A stretch of DNA of 26,999 nt from CAYSRC01 sp964433495 (lineage in GTDB: Bacteria; Bacillota; Clostridia; Oscillospirales; Ruminococcaceae): the NCBI GenBank assembly GCA_964433495.1, contig CAYSRC010000033.1, positions 1-26,999 on the forward strand, read 5' to 3'. Shown one piece after another: positions 1 through 7,561 of the stretch. The translations under genes were made by a program, and so were the position numbers. The notes below the pieces were generated by a model that was not told where the DNA came from, did no database searches, and saw nothing but the letters and a program-made list of their open reading frames with translations. Position 1 is the first letter of the stretch. Every line of letters starts with the position of its first letter.

Positions 1-59
1 CACTCCGCGCGGCAGATGCGCATCGCAATCGGTACGGCGTTCGGGGGTTCCCATACTCT

Positions 60-175
60 CGGGAATTCTGTCGCGCGTCGTTCCGCTTACGCGCGACCAC
101 GCCCCGCGAGAGTATGCGGGGTGTGTGGTAAGGGGAGGTGTCGGGCTTCGCCCGACGGAGGGGTTGTCAAAGACT
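60..175 (+). repeat. Two-hairpin intergenic repeat, copy 1, carrying a nested hairpin element
   Basis: The right part (about 129-175) has the family layout: a GGGGAG arm, a second hairpin GTCGGGC-ttc-GCCCGAC and a GAGGGGTTG tail. Where a simple copy would have a short TGTGT loop, this one carries a nested element: hairpin CGCGCG...CGCGCG (about 73-96) and hairpin CCCCGC-GAGAGTAT-GCGGGG (about 101-120). The same nested element sits in the same loop of the copy at 592-698. The left boundary is uncertain. Confidence 0.55.
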
Positions 176-218
176 TGCTTCGGGAACCGAGCTTACCCGA
201 GATTTCGGTCTCTTCCCG

Positions 219-267
219 TCAATCCCCCCCGCCGCTCTGCGGCCCTCCCCCCTTTGCACAAGGGGGG
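219..267 (-). repeat. Two-hairpin intergenic repeat, copy 2
   Basis: Read on the minus strand this is CCCCCCTT-gtgc-AAGGGGGG, then a GCCGC...GCGGC hairpin, then a GGGGATTGA tail. It matches the copy at 486-533 in layout (hairpin, hairpin, GGGATTG) although the stem bases differ in a paired way. Confidence 0.65.
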
Positions 268-288
268 TTTTAAGTTCCGGGCCCTTGA

Positions 289-333
289 GTTTCCCCCGTG
301 GGGGGAAGCTGTCGACGAAGTCGACTGATGAGG
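289..333 (+). repeat. Two-hairpin intergenic repeat, copy 3
   Basis: Stem TTCCCCC-gtg-GGGGGAA is followed directly by GTCGAC-gaa-GTCGAC and the tail TGATGAGG. This is the same two-hairpin layout as its neighbours. Repeats of this look are common between genes in gut Clostridia (recalled, not searched). Confidence 0.65.
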
Positions 334-392
334 CGTAAGCAAAGCTCACTTTCTTGACTTCATCCCCGCACCAAACGAACAAGTTTCCCTAA

Positions 393-437
393 CCCCTCAT
401 CCACCGCAAGCGGTCCCCCTTCCCCCTCGGGGGAAGG
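393..437 (-). repeat. Two-hairpin intergenic repeat, copy 4
   Basis: Read on the minus strand: CCTTCCCCC-GA-GGGGGAAGG, then ACCGC-tt-GCGGT, then the GATGAGG tail. Inverted relative to the copy at 289-333, with which it shares the CTTCCCCC stem and GATGAGG tail. Confidence 0.6.
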
Positions 438-485
438 TTTCCTTTCCCTAAAGCCTACGCTGACCCGTGGGTCACGGACCTTTAA

Positions 486-533
486 GGCTCCCTTGTGTAA
501 AGGGAGCTGCCGACGCAGTCGGCTGAGGGATTG
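486..533 (+). repeat. Two-hairpin intergenic repeat, copy 5
   Basis: Cleanest copy: GCTCCCTT-gtgta-AAGGGAGC, then GCCGAC-gca-GTCGGC, then TGAGGGATTG. It defines the layout used to recognise the other copies in 1-706. Confidence 0.7.
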
Positions 534-591
534 ACTGCGCAAAGCCTTGTCCTTAAAATATGCTTTATGTTGCAACTTTAGCTCGCCGCTT

Positions 592-698
592 ACAATCCCC
601 CCGCCGCTTTGCGGCCCTCCCCCCCCCTTTACACACGCCCTGCATACTCCCGCAGGGTGTACCGCGCGTCGTTCCGTTTACGCGCGGTAAGGGGGGCT
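592..698 (-). repeat. Two-hairpin intergenic repeat, copy 6, interrupted by a nested hairpin element
   Basis: Read on the minus strand the flanks are CCCCCCTTA...GTGTAAAGGGGGG, then GCCGC-aaa-GCGGC and a GGGGATTGT tail. The first-hairpin loop holds about 54 extra bases made of two hairpins, CCGCGCG...CGCGCGG and CCCTGC-GGGAGTAT-GCAGGG. The copy at 60-175 carries the same nested element at the equivalent place. Confidence 0.6.
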
Positions 699-769
699 TT
701 TGCAGGGCTCGCAGAAGCTTTGAGGTGTTTTCCTCAAGGGGAGAGTTTTCAAAGACAAAACACATGGGT

Positions 770-3700
770 TTAAAACGGGATGCCTGTGACGTAGTAGCCG
801 CCGACCCGCTCCTCTTTCGCGACGGTCATATTCGCCGTCTCGGAGGGTATTTGGCCTTTGTCCTGTATCCAGCCAGACAGGGCGGAGATGGTTTCTTTTT
901 GATAGTAATATGTCACATTTAGATAACTCGTTCTATAGTAATCAACTTGTTCTGTCATTTGCTTCTCACTCATAATAAATGCAATTATTATGGCACCATT
1001 AGCGTTTTTCCCCATGCAGTACCCTGTCTGTGATGACCCGTTAACTGATAGGATATCCCCGCCTGATACAGGTGCTGTTGTATATCCACCTCCTCCGATT
1101 GCCGTTCCTCCAATAGCATATCTTGTTGTTGTTCTTATTTTTTTTGGCCATCCTGGCCCACCACCGTTTCCCGGAGTAAAAGTAACCCATCTATTCCACC
1201 AGCCATAGCTTAATGGAATACCCAACTCCTTTTCGCTATCATGTTCCTCACCCCAAGGGATAGTAACTGAACTGTAATTCATTGTGTATTCATATCCAAC
1301 TACTTCTTCTTTTTTGAACGTTTCAACTCTGCAAATTGAAGCATCATAACTGCCTGGTGTTCCTCTTTGCTCGCTCCCAAACTCACTCCATTCATCGGTA
1401 TGAGTACCTGTATATACCCATCCATCCCCCAGCACAGGCGCCGTCAAAGAATTAACGGTCTGAGTCGTCGTCTCCCTCGTCGTGGTCGTATACTGATACT
1501 CCATGACCGGCGACTGTGTATACAGATCAGGATGATAGTAGCCTATCTCACTCGGCGTCACGTATTTGCCCGCCGTGCCGCAGCTGACGACGAGCTGTAT
1601 CGCCGCGCCCTGCTCGACGAGGGTGCCGGGCGCCACCGACTGACTGATGACCGCGCCGTAAGCCACACTCTCGTCATGCTGTGAGGTTATGCTGACCGAC
1701 ATGCCTATCGAGGCGAGCGAGTTCTGCGCCGAGGTATACGCCGTGCCCACGACGTTGGGCACCGGCCGAGGCTGCCTGCCGAGGCTCGGCGTCACCACGA
1801 TTGTCGCGCCGAGCGTCTGCGTCCCCGACGGCGTGCAGTAGAGCACGCTGCCCTTCGGCACCGTCTCGCTGTACTCGCCTCCGTCGGCCGCAAACCCAAA
1901 GCCCGCTGAGGTTATTCTGAACTCGGCCTCCGACACCGAAAGGCCCGCGACGCTCGGCACCGCGGCCGTCTTGGTCGTCTTGCCCGCGCTCACCGACAGC
2001 GTCACCACCCTGCCCTTCGCAAGCTGACCCACCGCCGACTGACGCACCACAAGGCCCTTCTCGACCGTGTCGCTGTAGATCACTTCCTCCGAGATGCGCG
2101 CCGTGAACCCCGCCTGCTCGATGAGCGCGGCCGCCTCCGCCTGCGTCCTGCCCGTCACGTCCGGCACATTGCCGTAGTCGGGCCGCGACAGCGTCAGCGT
2201 GACCTCGTCGCCCTCGGCGAGCTTTGTCCCAACAGGCACGCTCTGCTCGAGCACAAGATCCTCGGCATAGTCGTTGGTCTGCTTGTATTCGTACTTCACA
2301 ACAAGGCCCAGACCCTCAAGGATCGCCTCGGCCTCGCTCTTGCTCTTGAGGCTCAGCGACGGCATCCGCACATACTCGTGCCCGAGGCTCACGCGCAGCG
2401 GCACCACCGCGTTTTTGTTGAGGCTCTTTGCCTCAAGCTCGCTGCCGAGCACGGTGCCGAACTCCTCCGCGCCGTACTCCTCGGCGGTTATCACGCCGTA
2501 AAGCCCCGCCTCGCGCAGCGCCGCCAGCGCCTGCTCGACGGTCATGCCCGTCACGTCGGGGATGTCCACCGTCTCCCCCGTGTCCTCGGCGGGCGAGCCC
2601 ACCGCCGCCTTTATCCCGACGAGCTGGTTCTTGTTTAACCCCTCGCCCTCGGGGTACTCCTGCCAAAACACCGTGTCCTCGGCATAGTCTGTCGTGTCGA
2701 CATACTCGATCTTCGCGTTGAGCCCCGCCTGCTCGATCAGCGCCGTCGCGCTGTCGATGTCCCTGTACTCGACGTACGGCATGAACACCGTCTCGTTCAC
2801 CGCGAGCCCGACGTCCACCGTCTCATACTTTCTGATGTATGTCCCGCTCGCGGGGCTCAGCTCCTGCACCACGCCGCTGTCCCCGAAGTCGACCTCCACC
2901 GTGCCGCCCACCTGCATGTACAGCTCGCTCTCCTCGAGCATGCTGCGCGCGCTGACCTCGTCCATCGTCAGCACGTTGGGCACCGTCGTGAAGTCGTCGT
3001 TCTTCACCGTCTCGCCCCGGTTGAGGCTCAGCAGCAGAACCACGCCCGCAACCGCCAGCGGCACGCACGCCGCAAGCGCCTTGAGCCACCACGGCCATCT
3101 GCCCTCGTCGACATTGTGATTTTCCCCCTTGATGCGCTCGACGTCGGCGCCGCCCACAAGGTTCTCCAAAAACTGTCCCGCAGACTGCGTGCGCACCGAG
3201 ATATCCACGTTCAACGCATTCATCAGCGCGTTTTCCTTGTTGGGGTCGATCTTCACGCCCAGCTTGCTCGGCTCCTTGAGCTCGTCGCGGCTCATGCGCT
3301 CGATCGACTCCTGCGGCGTCTTTCCCGTTATCATGCGGTACATCGTCGCCGCGGTCGAGTACACGTCGGTCCACGGCCCCTGGTTGCCGCGGCTGCGGTA
3401 CTGCTCCTCGGGCGCATAGCCCGGCTTGAGAATCACCGACAGGCTCTTGGTGTGGTAGGCCGACGCGTACCGCGCCGCCCCGAAGTCGAGCAGCTTCACC
3501 TTGCCGTCCGACGTCAGAAAGATGTTCGCGGGGCTTAAGTCCCTGTGGATGATCCCCGATCGGTGGACGGCGCTGAGCGTCGCGAGCACCGCCGTGATGA
3601 TCTCCTCGGCGTCGTCGTAGGGGATCCTGCCCTCCCGCTCGAGCCTCTGCTTGACCGTCTCGCCCTCGAGATACTCCATGACGATGTACGCCGTCTTGTT

Positions 3701-4105
3701 CTCGGAGAAGGTGTCGACGATCTCGACCACCCCCGGCACGTCCTTGAACTTCGCGAGCCGCTTTGCCTCGTCCGAAAAGCTCTTGAGCCCCGCGTCAAAC
3801 TGCATGGCCGCCTCGCCCGTGTACACCGACAGCGTCTGCTGCCCCTGCACCCGCGTCGCGAACTCGCTCGGCAGATACTCCTTGATCGCCACGACGCTGT
3901 CGAGCACGAGGTCGCGCCCGATGTAGGTCACGCCGAACCCGCCGAACCCCAGCACCCGCCCGACATAGTACCGCGCGTGCAGGATGGTCCCCGGGGCAAA
4001 GTGATATACCTCCCTCGGCGGCGTGTTCTGCACATACCCGCAGTGCGGGCAGACCTCAGTCCCTTTTTCTATCGGCCGCATACAGCCGAGGCAATAGTTT
4101 TTCAT
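770..4105 (-). CDS. Receptor Ser/Thr kinase: zinc ribbon, kinase, TM, seven PASTA repeats, variable tip (copy A)
   Basis: 1111 residues. An N-terminal zinc ribbon (C5, C8, C19, C22) precedes a kinase domain with Gly loop GFGGFG (about 53-58), VAIK Lys75, HRD 187-189, Asn194 and DFG 207-209. One TM (about 341-361) leads to seven PASTA-like repeats (about 374-843), each opening with a VPxV-like motif. The last 268 residues form a Tyr/Trp/Thr-rich tip I do not recognise, ending GYYVTGIPF. PASTA kinases of the PknB/PrkC type sense cell-wall fragments; that role is inferred here. GGAGAAG lies upstream of the ATG. Residues about 17-720 are identical to the neighbouring kinase at 4293-7538, whereas the tip differs and its DNA is much AT-richer. 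The Lys usual in HRDLKPxN is Ser (HRDLSPAN). It is the last gene of the island. Confidence 0.93.
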   Translation of the reverse strand: MKNYCLGCMRPIEKGTEVCPHCGYVQNTPPREVYHFAPGTILHARYYVGRVLGFGGFGVTYIGRDLVLDSVVAIKEYLPSEFATRVQGQQTLSVYTGEAAMQFDAGLKSFSDEAKRLAKFKDVPGVVEIVDTFSENKTAYIVMEYLEGETVKQRLEREGRIPYDDAEEIITAVLATLSAVHRSGIIHRDLSPANIFLTSDGKVKLLDFGAARYASAYHTKSLSVILKPGYAPEEQYRSRGNQGPWTDVYSTAATMYRMITGKTPQESIERMSRDELKEPSKLGVKIDPNKENALMNALNVDISVRTQSAGQFLENLVGGADVERIKGENHNVDEGRWPWWLKALAACVPLAVAGVVLLLSLNRGETVKNDDFTTVPNVLTMDEVSARSMLEESELYMQVGGTVEVDFGDSGVVQELSPASGTYIRKYETVDVGLAVNETVFMPYVEYRDIDSATALIEQAGLNAKIEYVDTTDYAEDTVFWQEYPEGEGLNKNQLVGIKAAVGSPAEDTGETVDIPDVTGMTVEQALAALREAGLYGVITAEEYGAEEFGTVLGSELEAKSLNKNAVVPLRVSLGHEYVRMPSLSLKSKSEAEAILEGLGLVVKYEYKQTNDYAEDLVLEQSVPVGTKLAEGDEVTLTLSRPDYGNVPDVTGRTQAEAAALIEQAGFTARISEEVIYSDTVEKGLVVRQSAVGQLAKGRVVTLSVSAGKTTKTAAVPSVAGLSVSEAEFRITSAGFGFAADGGEYSETVPKGSVLYCTPSGTQTLGATIVVTPSLGRQPRPVPNVVGTAYTSAQNSLASIGMSVSITSQHDESVAYGAVISQSVAPGTLVEQGAAIQLVVSCGTAGKYVTPSEIGYYHPDLYTQSPVMEYQYTTTTRETTTQTVNSLTAPVLGDGWVYTGTHTDEWSEFGSEQRGTPGSYDASICRVETFKKEEVVGYEYTMNYSSVTIPWGEEHDSEKELGIPLSYGWWNRWVTFTPGNGGGPGWPKKIRTTTRYAIGGTAIGGGGYTTAPVSGGDILSVNGSSQTGYCMGKNANGAIIIAFIMSEKQMTEQVDYYRTSYLNVTYYYQKETISALSGWIQDKGQIPSETANMTVAKEERVGGYYVTGIPF
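1945..4057 (-). repeat. 2.1-kb direct repeat, copy A (identical to 5378-7490)
   Basis: Offset by 3433 bases, this stretch matches 5378-7490 with no difference found in the lines and six-frame translations compared. Single-base differences bound it (1944 versus 5377; 4058 versus 7491). It covers the kinase, TM and first five PASTA repeats, while flanking coding sequence of the same genes has diverged. This pattern fits gene conversion or a recent duplication with tip exchange. Confidence 0.9.
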
Positions 4106-4292
4106 AGCTCTTCTCCGAATCCCTGTTGCTTCTCAGGTCTCAGCCGCTAAAATTCGCCTTGAGGCAAACTCGCGCGGCCCGACCTTTTTTTAACGAAACG
4201 TCCTCTTTTTGAATGTCTGTGTGATACCGGCTGCTTACCGCGTCCCCGCGAAGGCCGGCAGTTTTTGCGCGCAAAGCTAACTCAAAGCATCA

Positions 4293-7200
4293 TCAAAATG
4301 GGATGCCTGTGACGTAGTAGCCTGCCGGGCGCTCTTCGACGGAGACGGTTTTTCTTTCTTTCGGATAATAAGGATATCCTCCGACCGAAACCCAATCTGT
4401 GCTTGTGGGAAAACCGTCTTTATTCGACGTCCATTCCGATGTCGTCGTACTCGCGGTTCTCTCAAAATAAAAGGAAGTGTAACAATATCTTATTCTGTAC
4501 ATTGTTGTAGTTGTTCCCGTCATGACCTTGAACCAAATCGATTCACTGCCAAATTCTCGATATCCTTGTTGAGACGAGGCATTTACATGTACACCGTCAT
4601 ATGACACACCCGGAGGTACTTCTGTAAACACAAAACCCTGGCCCGCCTTGAACCCTGTATTTTTTTCATAAACAGCGCCTTCAACTTCGTGGTTATAGTA
4701 TTCCGTTTGACCGTTCACTTCTCTGTACCAATGCTGAAAGTAATAATCCTCTGTCTCGTATACCTCAATCTCCAAGTCGACATTTGCTTCGGGGGGCGTG
4801 CCCGTGTACTCAACCCACGGAGTCCAAGAAGCTTCCGACTGACCGACAAGCTGCCAGCCGCTCAGATTAGGAGGCTGATGCGTCCAAGCGTCATGTGTCT
4901 CTCTCTCATATGTCGTCACGGTATACCTGTACTCCACTGCGGGCGTCTGCGTGTACTGAGACGCGGGATAGTTCCCTATCTCAGCCGCCGACACGGTTTT
5001 GCCCGCCGTGCCGCAGCTGACGACCAGCTGAACCGGCGCGCCCTGCTCGACCAGCGTGCCGGGCGACGGCGACTGACTGATGACCGCGCCGTAGGGCACC
5101 GACTCGCTGTGCTGCGAGGTGACGCTCACCGACAGGCCCATTGCCGACAGCGCGCCCTGTGCCGCCGCCTGACCCTGCCCCGCGACGTTGGGGATCGGTT
5201 TGGGATTCGGCCCCTTGCTCAGGGTGACCGAAACGGTGGTTCCCAGCCTTTGGCTGCCCGTGGGTGTGCAGCGGATGACATTGCCCTTCGCGACGGTGTC
5301 GCTGTACTCTTCACCGCCATGGGCAAACCCAAAGCCCGCCGCGGTTATCCTGAACTCGGCCTCCGACACCGAAAGGTCCGCGACGCTCGGCACCGCGGCC
5401 GTCTTGGTCGTCTTGCCCGCGCTCACCGACAGCGTCACCACCCTGCCCTTCGCAAGCTGACCCACCGCCGACTGACGCACCACAAGGCCCTTCTCGACCG
5501 TGTCGCTGTAGATCACTTCCTCCGAGATGCGCGCCGTGAACCCCGCCTGCTCGATGAGCGCGGCCGCCTCCGCCTGCGTCCTGCCCGTCACGTCCGGCAC
5601 ATTGCCGTAGTCGGGCCGCGACAGCGTCAGCGTGACCTCGTCGCCCTCGGCGAGCTTTGTCCCAACAGGCACGCTCTGCTCGAGCACAAGATCCTCGGCA
5701 TAGTCGTTGGTCTGCTTGTATTCGTACTTCACAACAAGGCCCAGACCCTCAAGGATCGCCTCGGCCTCGCTCTTGCTCTTGAGGCTCAGCGACGGCATCC
5801 GCACATACTCGTGCCCGAGGCTCACGCGCAGCGGCACCACCGCGTTTTTGTTGAGGCTCTTTGCCTCAAGCTCGCTGCCGAGCACGGTGCCGAACTCCTC
5901 CGCGCCGTACTCCTCGGCGGTTATCACGCCGTAAAGCCCCGCCTCGCGCAGCGCCGCCAGCGCCTGCTCGACGGTCATGCCCGTCACGTCGGGGATGTCC
6001 ACCGTCTCCCCCGTGTCCTCGGCGGGCGAGCCCACCGCCGCCTTTATCCCGACGAGCTGGTTCTTGTTTAACCCCTCGCCCTCGGGGTACTCCTGCCAAA
6101 ACACCGTGTCCTCGGCATAGTCTGTCGTGTCGACATACTCGATCTTCGCGTTGAGCCCCGCCTGCTCGATCAGCGCCGTCGCGCTGTCGATGTCCCTGTA
6201 CTCGACGTACGGCATGAACACCGTCTCGTTCACCGCGAGCCCGACGTCCACCGTCTCATACTTTCTGATGTATGTCCCGCTCGCGGGGCTCAGCTCCTGC
6301 ACCACGCCGCTGTCCCCGAAGTCGACCTCCACCGTGCCGCCCACCTGCATGTACAGCTCGCTCTCCTCGAGCATGCTGCGCGCGCTGACCTCGTCCATCG
6401 TCAGCACGTTGGGCACCGTCGTGAAGTCGTCGTTCTTCACCGTCTCGCCCCGGTTGAGGCTCAGCAGCAGAACCACGCCCGCAACCGCCAGCGGCACGCA
6501 CGCCGCAAGCGCCTTGAGCCACCACGGCCATCTGCCCTCGTCGACATTGTGATTTTCCCCCTTGATGCGCTCGACGTCGGCGCCGCCCACAAGGTTCTCC
6601 AAAAACTGTCCCGCAGACTGCGTGCGCACCGAGATATCCACGTTCAACGCATTCATCAGCGCGTTTTCCTTGTTGGGGTCGATCTTCACGCCCAGCTTGC
6701 TCGGCTCCTTGAGCTCGTCGCGGCTCATGCGCTCGATCGACTCCTGCGGCGTCTTTCCCGTTATCATGCGGTACATCGTCGCCGCGGTCGAGTACACGTC
6801 GGTCCACGGCCCCTGGTTGCCGCGGCTGCGGTACTGCTCCTCGGGCGCATAGCCCGGCTTGAGAATCACCGACAGGCTCTTGGTGTGGTAGGCCGACGCG
6901 TACCGCGCCGCCCCGAAGTCGAGCAGCTTCACCTTGCCGTCCGACGTCAGAAAGATGTTCGCGGGGCTTAAGTCCCTGTGGATGATCCCCGATCGGTGGA
7001 CGGCGCTGAGCGTCGCGAGCACCGCCGTGATGATCTCCTCGGCGTCGTCGTAGGGGATCCTGCCCTCCCGCTCGAGCCTCTGCTTGACCGTCTCGCCCTC
7101 GAGATACTCCATGACGATGTACGCCGTCTTGTTCTCGGAGAAGGTGTCGACGATCTCGACCACCCCCGGCACGTCCTTGAACTTCGCGAGCCGCTTTGCC

Positions 7201-7538
7201 TCGTCCGAAAAGCTCTTGAGCCCCGCGTCAAACTGCATGGCCGCCTCGCCCGTGTACACCGACAGCGTCTGCTGCCCCTGCACCCGCGTCGCGAACTCGC
7301 TCGGCAGATACTCCTTGATCGCCACGACGCTGTCGAGCACGAGGTCGCGCCCGATGTAGGTCACGCCGAACCCGCCGAACCCCAGCACCCGCCCGACATA
7401 GTACCGCGCGTGCAGGATGGTCCCCGGGGCAAAGTGATATACCTCCCTCGGCGGCGTGTTCTGCACATACCCGCAGTGCGGGCAGACCTCGGTTCCTTTT
7501 TCTATCGGCTGCATACAGCCGAGGCAATAGTTGTTCAT
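4293..7538 (-). CDS. Receptor Ser/Thr kinase: zinc ribbon, kinase, TM, seven PASTA repeats, variable tip (copy B)
   Basis: 1081 residues, same architecture as the kinase at 770-4105: zinc ribbon CxxC-x10-CxxC, complete kinase motifs (GFGGFG, VAIK, HRDLSPAN, DFG), TM near 341-361 and seven PASTA-like repeats to about residue 843. PASTA 6 and 7 are only moderately similar to the twin. The tip (about 844-1081) is different, sharing Tyr-x-Tyr and SxW motifs and the terminal GYYVTGIPF. The ATG follows a modest GGGGAA site. It starts 23 bases after the pseudokinase gene, so the two are probably co-transcribed; 187 bases separate it from its twin. The intracellular output is probably the same as the twin's, with a different extracellular ligand (inference). 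Confidence 0.93.
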   Translation of the reverse strand: MNNYCLGCMQPIEKGTEVCPHCGYVQNTPPREVYHFAPGTILHARYYVGRVLGFGGFGVTYIGRDLVLDSVVAIKEYLPSEFATRVQGQQTLSVYTGEAAMQFDAGLKSFSDEAKRLAKFKDVPGVVEIVDTFSENKTAYIVMEYLEGETVKQRLEREGRIPYDDAEEIITAVLATLSAVHRSGIIHRDLSPANIFLTSDGKVKLLDFGAARYASAYHTKSLSVILKPGYAPEEQYRSRGNQGPWTDVYSTAATMYRMITGKTPQESIERMSRDELKEPSKLGVKIDPNKENALMNALNVDISVRTQSAGQFLENLVGGADVERIKGENHNVDEGRWPWWLKALAACVPLAVAGVVLLLSLNRGETVKNDDFTTVPNVLTMDEVSARSMLEESELYMQVGGTVEVDFGDSGVVQELSPASGTYIRKYETVDVGLAVNETVFMPYVEYRDIDSATALIEQAGLNAKIEYVDTTDYAEDTVFWQEYPEGEGLNKNQLVGIKAAVGSPAEDTGETVDIPDVTGMTVEQALAALREAGLYGVITAEEYGAEEFGTVLGSELEAKSLNKNAVVPLRVSLGHEYVRMPSLSLKSKSEAEAILEGLGLVVKYEYKQTNDYAEDLVLEQSVPVGTKLAEGDEVTLTLSRPDYGNVPDVTGRTQAEAAALIEQAGFTARISEEVIYSDTVEKGLVVRQSAVGQLAKGRVVTLSVSAGKTTKTAAVPSVADLSVSEAEFRITAAGFGFAHGGEEYSDTVAKGNVIRCTPTGSQRLGTTVSVTLSKGPNPKPIPNVAGQGQAAAQGALSAMGLSVSVTSQHSESVPYGAVISQSPSPGTLVEQGAPVQLVVSCGTAGKTVSAAEIGNYPASQYTQTPAVEYRYTVTTYERETHDAWTHQPPNLSGWQLVGQSEASWTPWVEYTGTPPEANVDLEIEVYETEDYYFQHWYREVNGQTEYYNHEVEGAVYEKNTGFKAGQGFVFTEVPPGVSYDGVHVNASSQQGYREFGSESIWFKVMTGTTTTMYRIRYCYTSFYFERTASTTTSEWTSNKDGFPTSTDWVSVGGYPYYPKERKTVSVEERPAGYYVTGIPF
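5378..7490 (-). repeat. 2.1-kb direct repeat, copy B (identical to 1945-4057)
   Basis: Partner of the repeat at 1945-4057. The start codons, first 16 codons and everything after residue 720 of the two genes lie outside the identical tract and differ. Confidence 0.9.
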
Positions 7539-7561
7539 TTCCGTTCCCCGAATTGTGTATT

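Noticed and set aside
1..706. CRISPR array
   Set aside because: The repeats are inverted, irregularly spaced and differ in sequence; no uniform spacers.
4689..6071. 460-residue open frame on the plus strand inside the PASTA kinase gene
   Set aside because: Shadow of the minus-strand kinase; parts recur identically in the twin only because the DNA is duplicated.
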